Origin: Streptomyces sp. S3(2020)
GTDB taxonomy: Bacteria > Actinomycetota > Actinomycetes > Streptomycetales > Streptomycetaceae
Direction: 5' to 3'
Length of the DNA: 64,000 bases
Assembly: GCF_013044505.1 (NCBI RefSeq)
Contig: NZ_JABERD010000024.1
Location: 1 to 64,000 of the forward strand
Shown: in pieces, positions 24,898 through 34,306 of the stretch
How positions within the stretch are numbered: position 1 is the stretch's first letter
Layout of the letters: each line of letters starts with the position of its first letter
Made by a program: the position numbers and the translations under genes
The notes under the pieces: model-generated
Database searches by the model: none
Told to the model about the DNA's origin: nothing
What the model saw: the letters and a program-made list of their open reading frames with translations, nothing else

Positions 24898-25869
24898 TCA
24901 GTCGACCGTGATCGAGTCCAGCTTCTCCCTCAGATACACATGCGAGTCGACCGGCTCGTACGCCACCCGCCCCACCGGCTCGGGCACCGACTCCACCAGC
25001 GTCCCGGGCGTGCACTCGCCGAAGTAGACGAGGGACATCAGCTCCTCGGCGGGGGCGTCGGCCGGGGGCGGGAGCACCCGGTGGCGTCCCGAGCGCCAGC
25101 GGTCGCCGGTCCAACGGGCCATCAGGTCGCCGATGTTGATGGTGAAGGCGGCCGGGTCGAAGGGCGCGTCCTCCCAGCCGCCCTCGTCCGTCCAGACCTG
25201 GAGCCCGCCCTTGCCGGCCTGCCGGTCGAGGATCGTCACCGTGCCGAAGTCGGTGTGCGGGCCGATGCGGAACTGGCCGGGCTGGGGTTCGCCGATGACC
25301 TCGGTGCCGGGGTACCAGTTGATGTTGAAGCCGTACGTGGGGTGGTCCATGTGCCGGGAGAAGAAGTCGTGTTCGAGCCCGAGGGCCACCCCGAGCAGGT
25401 CCAGGAGCTGGTTCTCCAGCTCACCCATCCGTGCCAGGTACTCCGCGCACAGGGTCCGGAGTTCCGGCACCTCCGCCGGCCACACGTTGGGCGCGTACCA
25501 CTCCGCGTTGGTCGCCGGGTCCTCGAAGGGCTCGTGCGTCGCGAAGGTCAGTGACTCCTTCAGGTCCGGCGGGGTCTCCGTGCCCTCCGAGTAGCCGTTG
25601 GCCTCCGCCCCCGGACCGAGCCACCCCCGCCCGCCGACCTTCGCGGTGTAGGGCTCCTTGACGTCGACGGGCATCCGGAAGAAGGTCCGCGCGGCCTCCC
25701 GGATGGCGGCACGCAGCCCCGGGTCCACACCGTGCCCGGTGACCAGCAGGAACCCGGCGGTCTGGAGGGCCTCGTCGACGGTACGGGCGATGGCGGCCCG
25801 GGTGTCCGTGTCACCGTCCACCCAGGGCCTCAGGTCGATCGTGGGAATGCGGGGGGCTGGGGTGGTCAC
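24898..25869 (-). CDS. Isopenicillin-N-synthase-like Fe(II)/2-oxoglutarate oxygenase
   Basis: This 323-residue protein has the DIOX_N head (RIPTIDLRPW...GFLLVTGHGVDPGLR) and the 2OG-FeII jelly roll. Iron ligands are seen in FRIGPHTDFGTVTILD (His-x-Asp) and SGRHRVLPP (distal His). The R-x-S pair that normally binds 2-oxoglutarate reads L-M-S in EELMSLVYFGE, so the co-substrate site may differ. The GTG at 25869 is preceded by GGAGG seven bases upstream; longer frames upstream are not credible. Substrate unknown. Confidence 0.88.
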   Translation of the reverse strand: MTTPAPRIPTIDLRPWVDGDTDTRAAIARTVDEALQTAGFLLVTGHGVDPGLRAAIREAARTFFRMPVDVKEPYTAKVGGRGWLGPGAEANGYSEGTETPPDLKESLTFATHEPFEDPATNAEWYAPNVWPAEVPELRTLCAEYLARMGELENQLLDLLGVALGLEHDFFSRHMDHPTYGFNINWYPGTEVIGEPQPGQFRIGPHTDFGTVTILDRQAGKGGLQVWTDEGGWEDAPFDPAAFTINIGDLMARWTGDRWRSGRHRVLPPPADAPAEELMSLVYFGECTPGTLVESVPEPVGRVAYEPVDSHVYLREKLDSITVD

Positions 25870-25948
25870 AGAGAACCTCCAGGGTGTCCCGGCGCTGGGC
25901 CGGGGAGGGGGAGTGCCTGCGGAGCAGGGCAGGGAAAGGAATTCGCCG

Positions 25949-26107
25949 TCAGGTGGGTTCGCCGTTTGCCTCAGCAGCGGGGCGGCCGTTCTCCAGGCGG
26001 TACACGACTTCGGAGTTGAGGGACCTGCGGGCGGACTTTGCCTCGCGGACCAGCCACGCGTGGAGGCCGGCGGGGAGTCTGAGGGTGATGCGTACTTCTT
26101 GATCCAT
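25949..26107 (-). CDS. Arc-family ribbon-helix-helix DNA-binding protein
   Basis: This short gene encodes 52 residues. MDQEVRITLRLPAGLHAWL gives the ribbon strand and first helix, and VREAKSARRSLNSEVVYRLE gives the second helix with the Ser-x-N-S-E-V turn typical of Arc/MetJ repressors. It is divergent from tnpB with 29 bases between the starts, and the gap contains two tandem AGTGGT boxes spaced 8 bp. No SD is visible; TACGAT lies seven bases upstream of the ATG, suggesting a leaderless transcript. It is probably an autoregulator that may also repress tnpB; an antitoxin-like role cannot be excluded. Confidence 0.75.
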   Translation of the reverse strand: MDQEVRITLRLPAGLHAWLVREAKSARRSLNSEVVYRLENGRPAAEANGEPT

Positions 26108-26119
26108 GTCACGCATCGT

Positions 26120-26133
26120 AGTGGTAAAGTGGT
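26120..26133. promoter_or_regulatory. Tandem 8-bp-spaced AGTGGT boxes between the RHH gene and tnpB
   Basis: AGTGGT at 26120-26125 and 26128-26133 repeat with an exact 8-bp period, the spacing used by MetJ/Arc-type ribbon-helix-helix dimers. They overlap the likely promoters of both divergent genes. Confidence 0.5.
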
Positions 26134-26148
26134 GTCATGAAGACACCA
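26130..26148 (+). promoter_or_regulatory. Hairpin with the tnpB start codon in its loop
   Basis: TGGTGTC (26130-26136) and GACACCA (26142-26148) are perfect 7-bp arms, and the 5-base loop begins with the ATG at 26137. It could limit TnpB translation. Confidence 0.45.
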
Positions 26149-27339
26149 TGCGGAGGAGTGGCAGCCGGGCACGCCCGGTACACCTACCGCCTGCGCGTGT
26201 CGTCCATCGCCCAGACTGCGTTACTGGCGGAGTGGGACCGGTGCCGATGGATTTGGAACGAGTGTGTGGCCCGGTCGAAGAGGGCTTATGCCGGGAGAGA
26301 AGCGTGCGGGCCGGCGCGTCTGGACAAAATGCTGACGGAGGCGCGAACCTCGACGCGGTGGCTGGCCGAGGGCTCCTCCGTTCCGCAGCAGCAGATCATC
26401 CGAGACTTCGGTAGATCCCGTGCGAAGGCCCTCAAGGACATCAAAGACCGGCTGCCCATCGGGCAGCGGGCCGGAATGCCGAAGCACAAGAGGAAGCGCG
26501 AGGCACTGCCGACGCTGAACTACACACAGCGTGGCTTTCGGCTGAAAGACGGCCGACTGCATCTCGCAGGCGGGATCGTGCTGACGGTGGTGTGGTCGCG
26601 GGCCCTCTCCGCCAAACCGTCCAGTGTGCGTGTGTACCGCGACAGCATCGGCCACTGGTATGCATCGTTCGTCGTCCCCGCTGAGGTCCGGCCGCTCTCC
26701 GGCACCGGTGCCGCGATCGGTGTCGACTGGGGGGTCAAGGACACCGCGACCACCACCAGCGATGCGCACGACCTTCCGCACGCCGAATACGGTCGGAAGG
26801 CCAGCGCGAGGATCACCAAGTACGACCGGATGATGGCCCGCCGCAAGCCCCCCAAGGGGCAAGCAGCTTCGAAGGGTTACCGCGAGGCCAAGAAGCAGTG
26901 CGCGAAGGCGCATCAGAAGATCGGTCGTCAGCGGCAGGACACCGGCCGTAAGTGGGCCAAGAAAGTGGTCCGCGATCATGACGCGATCGCGGTGGAGGAC
27001 TTCAAGCCGAAGTTCCTCGCCAAGAGTTCGATGGCGCGCAAGGCGGCGGACGCGGCGATCGGCGCCACGAAGAAAGCCCTGTTGGAGATGGGCCGCAAAC
27101 ACGGGCGGGACGTACGCCTGGTGCAACCCGCATATACCACGATGGACTGCGGCAGGTGCGGAGCGAGAGCCAAGCACGCCCTGCCGCTGTCGGAACGCAC
27201 CTACACCTGCACCGCATGCGGGCTCGTGTCCCCCCGGGACAAGAACTCCGCGCGCGTGATGCTTGTCCGGGCTGGTCTGGCCCCGGCTGGTGTCGAGGGC
27301 GTAAGACCTCGTGGAGCGCCGCTCCACGAGGCTGCCTGA
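26137..27339 (+). CDS. tnpB: RNA-guided endonuclease TnpB
   Basis: This 400-residue protein has the TnpB layout: N-terminal helical/beta-barrel part (YTYRLRVSSIAQTALLAEWDRCRWIWN), then a split RuvC domain. Catalytic acids are in AAIGVDWGVKDTATTTSD (Asp), HDAIAVEDFKPKFL (Glu) and SPRDKNSARVML (Asp). A four-Cys zinc finger (DCGRCGARAKHALPLSERTYTCTACG) lies between the last two. All key residues are present, so the nuclease is probably active. Codon 29 is TTA (26221-26223), rare in Streptomyces and dependent on the bldA tRNA. The start at 26137 lies in a hairpin loop without a clear SD; a GTG at 26158 is an alternative. Confidence 0.9.
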   Translation: MKTPCGGVAAGHARYTYRLRVSSIAQTALLAEWDRCRWIWNECVARSKRAYAGREACGPARLDKMLTEARTSTRWLAEGSSVPQQQIIRDFGRSRAKALKDIKDRLPIGQRAGMPKHKRKREALPTLNYTQRGFRLKDGRLHLAGGIVLTVVWSRALSAKPSSVRVYRDSIGHWYASFVVPAEVRPLSGTGAAIGVDWGVKDTATTTSDAHDLPHAEYGRKASARITKYDRMMARRKPPKGQAASKGYREAKKQCAKAHQKIGRQRQDTGRKWAKKVVRDHDAIAVEDFKPKFLAKSSMARKAADAAIGATKKALLEMGRKHGRDVRLVQPAYTTMDCGRCGARAKHALPLSERTYTCTACGLVSPRDKNSARVMLVRAGLAPAGVEGVRPRGAPLHEAA

Positions 27340-27377
27340 GCCAGGAATCACCTCCCTACGGGGAGGCGAGCAGTCAA
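27307..27377 (+). ncRNA. Predicted omega/reRNA scaffold at the element right end
   Basis: A perfect 11-bp hairpin (CCTCGTGGAGC-GCC-GCTCCACGAGG, 27307-27331) overlaps the 3' end of tnpB. A second stem CCTCCC-TACG-GGGAGG (27351-27366) has a UACG tetraloop, and the segment ends in GTCAA. This is the usual architecture of TnpB guide RNAs, with the guide starting at 27378. Exact RNA ends are unproven. Confidence 0.6.
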
Positions 27378-27841
27378 CGATGTCCTCGTTCCACACCACT
27401 GCCGATGTCCTCATTCCACAGTGCCGGGTTGTGCTTGATGAAGTCGCGCATCAGGTCGACGCACTCGGGGTCGTCCAGGAGGACGATCTCCACGTCGTGT
27501 TCGGCGAGCCAGTCGTGGCCGCCGTGGAAGGTGGTCGCCTCGCCGATCACCACCCGGGAGATGCCGAACTGCCGGACCAGGCCGGAGCAGTACCAGCAGG
27601 GCGAGAGGGTCGTCACCATCGTCGTACCGCGATACGACCGCTGCCGCCCCGCCGCCCGGAACGCCGCCGTCTCCGCGTGCATGGAGGGGTCGTCGTCCTG
27701 GACGCGCCGGTTGTGGCCGCGGCCCAGCAGGGTGGTGCCGTCGGCCGCGTAGAGCGCGGCGCCGATCGGGATGCCGCCCTCGGCGAGACCGGCGCGGGCC
27801 TCCGCGACGGCGGTGGCGAGCCACGTACGGAAAAGGTCCAT
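27374..27841 (-). CDS. Nucleoside/cytosine deaminase-like zinc hydrolase
   Basis: This 155-residue protein belongs to the cytidine/deoxycytidylate deaminase fold. The catalytic HAE is in DDPSMHAETAAFRAAG, and zinc ligands lie in LSPCWYCSGLVRQFGI (PCxxC). The C-terminal NPALWNEDIG resembles yeast-type cytosine deaminases, which usually end shortly after this motif. Here the last eight codons (SGVERGHR) and the TGA come from repeat DNA and the TnpB right end, so the natural C-terminus was probably replaced. It is divergent from a PucR regulator gene (100 bases apart), which may control it. A cytosine-type permease gene lies 8.5 kb away. Confidence 0.88.
   Translation of the reverse strand: MDLFRTWLATAVAEARAGLAEGGIPIGAALYAADGTTLLGRGHNRRVQDDDPSMHAETAAFRAAGRQRSYRGTTMVTTLSPCWYCSGLVRQFGISRVVIGEATTFHGGHDWLAEHDVEIVLLDDPECVDLMRDFIKHNPALWNEDIGSGVERGHR
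27378..27420. repeat. 18-bp direct repeat, 25 bp apart, starting at the element junction
   Basis: CGATGTCCTCGTTCCACA (27378-27395) is repeated at 27403-27420 with one change (G27388 to A27413). The first copy begins exactly after the GTCAA right end, where the TnpB guide would start; the second encodes the deaminase NEDIG motif. Confidence 0.85.
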
Positions 27842-27941
27842 GGGTCCACTCTCCTGTGGCCGAAACACGAGGGCAACGTGCGGAAAGTACTCTCCCCGCA
27901 GCCCGCAGCCGGACGAACTGTCAGCGCCCTGGAGGTTCCCC

Positions 27942-29255
27942 GTGCCCGCCCTCACCCTCCGTGAAGTCCTCACCCTCGACCCCGTCCGCGCCACCGAGCC
28001 CGAGCTGCTGGCCGGGGAGGGCGCCCTGGACCGCCCTGTCCGCTGGGTGCACTCCAGTGAGGTCTACGAGGGCGCCAACTTCCTCGACGGCGGCGAACTG
28101 CTCCTCACCAACGGTTTCGGCCTCACCGACCCCGATGAGGAGGTCCGCCGCCGGTACGTCCGGGAGCTGGCGGCGCGGGGTGCGGCCGGGCTCGCGGTGG
28201 AGGTGGGGAGGTCGTTGCCCGCCATGCCCGCCGAGGTCGTCGACGAGGCCCGCCGCCTGGAGCTGCCGCTGCTGGCCATGCACCGGGTCGTGCCCTTCGT
28301 ACGGATCACGGAGGCCGCCAATCGGGCGATCGTGGCACGGGGGCTGTCCGGGCGGTCGGTCGTACGGCCCTGGGGCGACGACCACACGGCGGCCCTGCTG
28401 GCCGACCTCGCCGACCGGGCGGCACTGAACCAGCCCGAGGTGGAGGCGCGGGCGGCGCTCGCGGGGTTCCATCCGGGGCCGGGGGCGCGGCTGATCGGGG
28501 TGTCGGTGCACGGGACGCGGGAGACGGGGGTGGTGGACCGGGCGGTACGGGTGCTGGGCGGGGCGAGTGTCCTGCGGGCGGCGTTTCCGGGGGACGTGCT
28601 GGCGCTGCTGGCGTTGCCCGGAACCCGCTCCGGTGACCCCATACGTGGGGTCCAGGACGCCTTCCGCTCCGCCGCGCGACCCGGTCTGACCGTGGCCGTC
28701 GGGCATGCCGTGGCCGTCGGGAGCGGCTGGCTTCGGTGGAGCGATACGTTGCGGGCGGCCCGTACGAGCCTGGAGCTGGCGCTGACCGTCCCGGCCGCCG
28801 AACCCGGGGCGCCCGAGGGGTCGTTGGTGACGTCGTCCCGGGCCCTCGCGCTGGAGCGGGAGCTGACCCGGGGCGGCATCGACGCGAACCGTGACCGGCT
28901 GGTGCGGTTGGTGCAGCATGCGTTGGGGCCACTGTTGGAGTGGGAGGCCGCCCACGCGAGTGATCTTGTGCGGACGTTGGAGGTTCATTTGCGGAACGGG
29001 TGCTCGCCCACTCGGACGGCCGCTCTTCTGCATATCGGGCGTCAGTCGCTTTATCAGCGGTTGGAGCGGATCGAGTCTCTGTTGGGGCTGGAGATCGGGG
29101 ATCCGGATTTGTTGGGGGAGTTGCTGGCGGCGGCCTGTGCGCATCGGGTTGTGAGGGGGCGGGCTACTGGGGCGGGTGGCGTAGGCAGTCGGCCGGCTGC
29201 TGCGCCGTCGTGGCCGGTCGCGCAGTTCCCCGCGCCCCTGGGTTGGTTGGCCTAG
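27942..29255 (+). CDS. PucR-family transcriptional regulator
   Basis: This 437-residue protein begins with the PucR N-terminal domain (ALTLREVLTLDPVRATEPELLAGEGALDRPVRWVHSSEV; FLDGGELLLTNGFGL). It ends with the PucR C-terminal helix-turn-helix (LEVHLRNGCSPTRTAALLHIGRQSLYQRLERIESLLGLEIGDPD). Such proteins regulate purine or nitrogen-compound catabolism. The GTG at 27942 follows GGAGG by six bases. Divergent position from the deaminase gene suggests that gene as target. Its stop overlaps the convergent transglutaminase gene by four bases. Confidence 0.92.
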   Translation: MPALTLREVLTLDPVRATEPELLAGEGALDRPVRWVHSSEVYEGANFLDGGELLLTNGFGLTDPDEEVRRRYVRELAARGAAGLAVEVGRSLPAMPAEVVDEARRLELPLLAMHRVVPFVRITEAANRAIVARGLSGRSVVRPWGDDHTAALLADLADRAALNQPEVEARAALAGFHPGPGARLIGVSVHGTRETGVVDRAVRVLGGASVLRAAFPGDVLALLALPGTRSGDPIRGVQDAFRSAARPGLTVAVGHAVAVGSGWLRWSDTLRAARTSLELALTVPAAEPGAPEGSLVTSSRALALERELTRGGIDANRDRLVRLVQHALGPLLEWEAAHASDLVRTLEVHLRNGCSPTRTAALLHIGRQSLYQRLERIESLLGLEIGDPDLLGELLAAACAHRVVRGRATGAGGVGSRPAAAPSWPVAQFPAPLGWLA

Positions 29256-30166
29256 CGCAGGGTTGTCACGCTCGGGCCGTTGTAGGGGGCGTAGCAGGTC
29301 ACCGTCTGCGGGGTGCGCAGGACGTTGTTGTCGGCGAACAGCTGCCGTGCCGTCTCGAAGGAGATCTCGTCCGCGACGACCAGGGCTACCTCGTCGTAGA
29401 ACTCACGCGACCGCTCCGGCAGCGGCGTACCCGGTTCGCCCTCGTCCTCTCCCCATACGTCCCACAGCAGCGTCTCCACCTTGTTGAGGGCGGCCAGGTC
29501 GAGGCGGATGTTGCCGGCGACGAAGCGTTCGCCCCAGAACGGTCCCTCCTCCGGGCGGTGGAGGCCGAAGGTCCGCTCGTCGGCGCCGTCCTCGCGGATC
29601 GCCCGCCATGCCGCGCCCGCGACGAGGAAGCGGTCGCGCGGGACGTCCATGGGGTCGAAGTCCACGTCCCACGCGGGGTGCAGGGCGGGGTCGGTCAGCT
29701 GGGCGTCCGCGAGCAGCCAGCCCCGCTTCTCGTCCCAGTACTCGGTGACCACGTGGTCACCGTGGAAGCCGGTGGTGCCGAAGTAGTCGGTGAAGCCGGA
29801 CCGCAGACGGGCCGGGATGCCCACGTGGCGCAGGAACGAGCAGTGCAGCAGGGTGAAGTCCCGGCAGACGCCGACGAATCGGTCGGCGGGCTCGCGTCGT
29901 TCGGTGAGAGGGGCGGGGCTGCGGTCGACGACTATGCGCAGGATGTCGTCGACGTAGCGGGACTCGGCGTCGTTGTGGAGGCGGTCCGTCGGGTGGGTGT
30001 GGCCGAAGAGGTCGCCCTCGACCCGGTGGATGAGCAAGTCCCTTGAGATGCGCGCGAGTTCGGTCGGGTCGTGCGGCAGGTCGGCGTAGGCGTCGGCGAG
30101 TTCACCGGGGTCGGAGAACGTGCTCTGGGCGGCGTAGAAGGCTAGGGCTTCCTTGGTCTCGGGCAT
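29252..30166 (-). CDS. Transglutaminase-like domain protein
   Basis: This 304-residue soluble protein has a Cys-His-Asp triad of the transglutaminase-like fold. The Cys is in RFVGVCRDFTLLHCSFLRHVGIPARLRSGF, the His in GFHGDHVVTEYW and the Asp in RGWLLADAQLTD. The C-terminal half is predominantly helical and family-specific. The reaction is probably hydrolytic (peptide or amide). ATG at 30166. Convergent with the PucR gene. Confidence 0.85.
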   Translation of the reverse strand: MPETKEALAFYAAQSTFSDPGELADAYADLPHDPTELARISRDLLIHRVEGDLFGHTHPTDRLHNDAESRYVDDILRIVVDRSPAPLTERREPADRFVGVCRDFTLLHCSFLRHVGIPARLRSGFTDYFGTTGFHGDHVVTEYWDEKRGWLLADAQLTDPALHPAWDVDFDPMDVPRDRFLVAGAAWRAIREDGADERTFGLHRPEEGPFWGERFVAGNIRLDLAALNKVETLLWDVWGEDEGEPGTPLPERSREFYDEVALVVADEISFETARQLFADNNVLRTPQTVTCYAPYNGPSVTTLR

Positions 30167-30226
30167 AGCCCGACGGTGTCAAAATTCGGCACAAAATGTC
30201 CAGACGTCCCGACAGGAAAAGATGCA

Positions 30227-30263
30227 GGGAGAGGCCGGTCGGGCGTCCCGACCGGCCTCTCCC
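30227..30263 (-). terminator. Rho-independent-type terminator of argG
   Basis: Perfect 17-bp arms (30227-30243 and 30247-30263) enclose the loop CGT. The hairpin starts 14 bases after the argG stop and, on the minus strand, is followed shortly by a CTTTTCC T-tract near 30215-30221. Confidence 0.9.
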
Positions 30264-30277
30264 TTGTGCCCGTGTTC

Positions 30278-31766
<1,489 letters not shown>

Positions 31767-31790
31767 AACCCCGATGGTGAGTGGCGCCCG

Positions 31791-32387
31791 TCACTCTCCT
31801 GCCACGGATCTCCAGATCCGCTCGGGCAGGATCCGGGTGGCCTCGTCGAGGTCCACGTCGTCGATGCCGGACAGCCAGCGCCGGGCCACGCCGATCACCG
31901 GCCCCATCACCAGCGACTCGATCAGCCCCGCAGGGAGCGGTGCCAGCTCACCCGACCCGATGTGCGCCTGGATCCACGCGGCCATCGGCGACAGTCGCGC
32001 CTCCTGCGCGTCGCGGACCGCCTGGCCGCCCGCCATGCCCCGGCGGTCGGCCATGGGGGAGTGCAGCAGGAGGGCCGCGTCGCGGTGTTCCTGGACGAAT
32101 CCGAGGTACGTCTCCACGATCGCGCGGATGCCCGTGCGGGCGGTACGGGTCGCCTGCACCGCCGTCACCAGCTCGCCCAGCATGCGGCCCAGCCACCGGT
32201 TCATCAGCGCGTCGGTCAGCCCGCTCAGGCTGCCGAAGTGGTGGTAGAGGCTGCCGAGGCTCACACCGCTGGCCTTGGTGATCGCGTTGACGGTCAGGCC
32301 CTGCTCGCCCGTCTCCGTGTACACGCGCAGCGCGGCGTCGAGAAGCAGCTCGACCGTGGCCTCGCCGCGTTGTTGCTTGGGGCTCAT
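31791..32387 (-). CDS. TetR-family transcriptional regulator
   Basis: This 198-residue protein has an N-terminal TetR helix-turn-helix: LLLDAALRVYTETGEQGLTVNAITKASGVSLGSLYHHFGSLSGLTDAL. A helical ligand-binding domain follows. The promoter region at 32413-32434 contains repeated TTCTAGA palindromes, likely its own operator. It is divergent from the Ser/Thr kinase gene. Ligand and other targets are unknown. Confidence 0.92.
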   Translation of the reverse strand: MSPKQQRGEATVELLLDAALRVYTETGEQGLTVNAITKASGVSLGSLYHHFGSLSGLTDALMNRWLGRMLGELVTAVQATRTARTGIRAIVETYLGFVQEHRDAALLLHSPMADRRGMAGGQAVRDAQEARLSPMAAWIQAHIGSGELAPLPAGLIESLVMGPVIGVARRWLSGIDDVDLDEATRILPERIWRSVAGE

Positions 32388-32412
32388 CGGCGCCAGCGTA
32401 GAGCAGCTGTCA

Positions 32413-32434
32413 TTCTAGAGTGAATTTCTAGAAA
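32413..32434. promoter_or_regulatory. Candidate TetR operator
   Basis: TTCTAGA (32413-32419) and the perfect palindrome TTTCTAGAAA (32425-32434) repeat with 12-bp spacing, 26-47 bases before the TetR start. The site also faces the divergent kinase gene. Confidence 0.5.
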
Positions 32435-32563
32435 ACTCCTCCAATTTTTCGCCCGACTGGTCCAGACTGATCGCTGCCGGACGTGCGCGTCCGCCCGTAT
32501 CCGGGGGGAACGGGCGGGCCGCCGCCGGTCTCACGGGGACGCGAACGGGGAAACGGGGCAGGC

Positions 32564-34306
32564 GTGTCAGAGCTGGCCGGGAGCGGTGCCGAGCCGCTGG
32601 GCGAGGACGATCCGCGGTACGTCGGACCCATACCGCTCATCGGGCGGCTCGGATCCGGCGGCATGGGACGGGTCTATCTCGGGGTCCACGAGGGGCGCTT
32701 CGCGGCGGTCAAGCAGGTCCTGCCGTCCATCGTCGGCGAGGACCAGAAGTTCCTGCGCCGCTTCGGACAGGAGCTGGACAACCTCGCGGCACTGCCCGCC
32801 GGTGCCACCACACCCCTGCTCGCCAGCGACCCCGCCGCCCGGCCCCCGTGGTTCGCCACCGCCTACGTCCCCGGCCTCACCCTGGGCGACGCCCTCGACG
32901 CGCACGGCGGTCCGCTGCCCGCCGACGCCCTGTGGCTGCTGCTGCGGGAGGCGGCGAAGGGCCTGGCGGCCGTGCACGCGCTGGACATGGTGCACCGGGA
33001 CCTCAAGCCGTCCAACGTCATGCTGACCCTCGACGGTCTCACCCTCATCGACTTCGGCGTGGCCCGCGCGGCCGAGCAGAGCCAGCTCACCAGCACCGGC
33101 CTCGTCGTCGGCACCCCCGCCTACATGTCACCCGAACAGGCCTCGGGCACACGGCGGTTGACCGGCGCCGTCGACATCTTCGCGCTCGGCTCGGTCGTCG
33201 CGTACGCGGCATGCGGCCGGCCGCCCTTCGGCGAGGAGTCCGGGCACGGGGTGCTCTACCGGATCGTGCACGAGGAGCCGGACCTCGGGCCGCTGCGCGC
33301 ACTGGACGCCGAACTCGCCGAGGTCGTGGCCCTCTGCCTCGACAAGGACCCCGAGGGGCGGCCTACGGCGGCCGAGCTGATGCGGCAGTTCGAGGCGGCG
33401 GACGGGGCGGCGGACGGGTCGGCGAAGGGGTCGGTGGACGGGGCGGCGCGGTGGCCTGCGTCCGTCGCCGGGCGGCTTGCGGAGCGGGCGGCGTTCGCGG
33501 AGCGGGTGCCGGGTGCCGACGAACTGCCCCCGCCGGTGCGGACCCCGACCCTGCCCGATGTCCCGCCGGCGCCCGCCCCCACACCGGCTGTCGCGGAGCG
33601 CGGTGAACGCCGCCGTCGTACCCGTGTCGCCCTCGCCGTCGTCCCGGTCGTCGTCGTGGTGACCGGCACGACCCTCGCCATCCAGCACGTGCCCTACGGC
33701 ACCGACCCGCGCGACGAGGCACGGGCCACACCCTCGGTCACGGTCTCGGTCTCGGCGTCCCCCGCTCCGTCCGTCTCCGAGGCGAGCCCTACGGGGAAGC
33801 CGTCGCCGTCGCCCGGTAAGTCGAAGAAGCCGGAGAAGGGTAAGGACGCGGCGGGCGGGAGCGGCGGCTCAGGCAGTTCCAGCACAGCGGGTGGTTCGAG
33901 CGATTCGGGATCGGGATCGGAGTCGGGGTCGTCCGGATCCGATGACCCGTCGTCCTCGTCCTCATCCTCGTCGTCGTCCTCCTCCGGCACGTCCACCGGC
34001 TCCCCGCCGCCCGACCTGACGAGCTACCGGCTCGACTACGTGAACTCCTGCGTCGGAGCATGCGACATGCCGATCAAGGTGAGCTGGACGGCGGTCTCCC
34101 GCGCGACCCGCTACGACATCCACTACACCAACAAGGGCAGCAACTTCACCGCGAAGGACGTCGACACCGTCTACTCCACCGGCGGCACCAGCTACACGAT
34201 CAACGGCCCGTTCTCCGGCGACCAGGTCTGCATCACCGTGCGCGCGGCCAACAAGTACGGCGCGTCCGCCTGGGCGGAGACCTGGTGCGACGAAGTGGCC
34301 TACTAG
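32564..34306 (+). CDS. Transmembrane Ser/Thr protein kinase with extracellular FN3-like sensor
   Basis: This 580-residue Hanks-type kinase has the G-loop LGSGGMGRVYLG (about 29-40), AAVKQV, HRDLKPSN (144-151), DFGVARA (163-169) and SPEQ. A Pro/Arg-rich juxtamembrane part precedes one helix (about 355-375, VALAVVPVVVVVTGTTLAI). A long extracellular Ser/Gly-rich linker follows, and a C-terminal domain of about 90 residues with fibronectin-III-like strands and four Cys (NSCVGACD, DQVCITV, ETWCDE). This resembles PknB-type receptors, but with an FN3-like domain rather than PASTA repeats. GTG at 32564 follows GGGG. The stop overlaps the convergent gene by four bases. Confidence 0.9.
   Translation: MSELAGSGAEPLGEDDPRYVGPIPLIGRLGSGGMGRVYLGVHEGRFAAVKQVLPSIVGEDQKFLRRFGQELDNLAALPAGATTPLLASDPAARPPWFATAYVPGLTLGDALDAHGGPLPADALWLLLREAAKGLAAVHALDMVHRDLKPSNVMLTLDGLTLIDFGVARAAEQSQLTSTGLVVGTPAYMSPEQASGTRRLTGAVDIFALGSVVAYAACGRPPFGEESGHGVLYRIVHEEPDLGPLRALDAELAEVVALCLDKDPEGRPTAAELMRQFEAADGAADGSAKGSVDGAARWPASVAGRLAERAAFAERVPGADELPPPVRTPTLPDVPPAPAPTPAVAERGERRRRTRVALAVVPVVVVVTGTTLAIQHVPYGTDPRDEARATPSVTVSVSASPAPSVSEASPTGKPSPSPGKSKKPEKGKDAAGGSGGSGSSSTAGGSSDSGSGSESGSSGSDDPSSSSSSSSSSSSGTSTGSPPPDLTSYRLDYVNSCVGACDMPIKVSWTAVSRATRYDIHYTNKGSNFTAKDVDTVYSTGGTSYTINGPFSGDQVCITVRAANKYGASAWAETWCDEVAY

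Larger units (their letters stand above)
25949..27377 (+). mobile_element. TnpB-bearing IS200/IS605-type insertion (left boundary uncertain)
   Basis: A TnpB gene is followed by two hairpins and a right end finishing in GTCAA at 27373-27377, after which flanking DNA begins. No tyrosine transposase TnpA is present, so the unit looks non-autonomous. The right end cuts into the last codons of the nucleoside deaminase gene. The left end was not found; it may lie within or just beyond the ribbon-helix-helix gene. Confidence 0.65.

Noticed and set aside
27307..27377. Ordinary rho-independent terminator after tnpB
   Set aside because: There is no T-tract, and two stems ending in GTCAA at an element junction fit a TnpB right end better.
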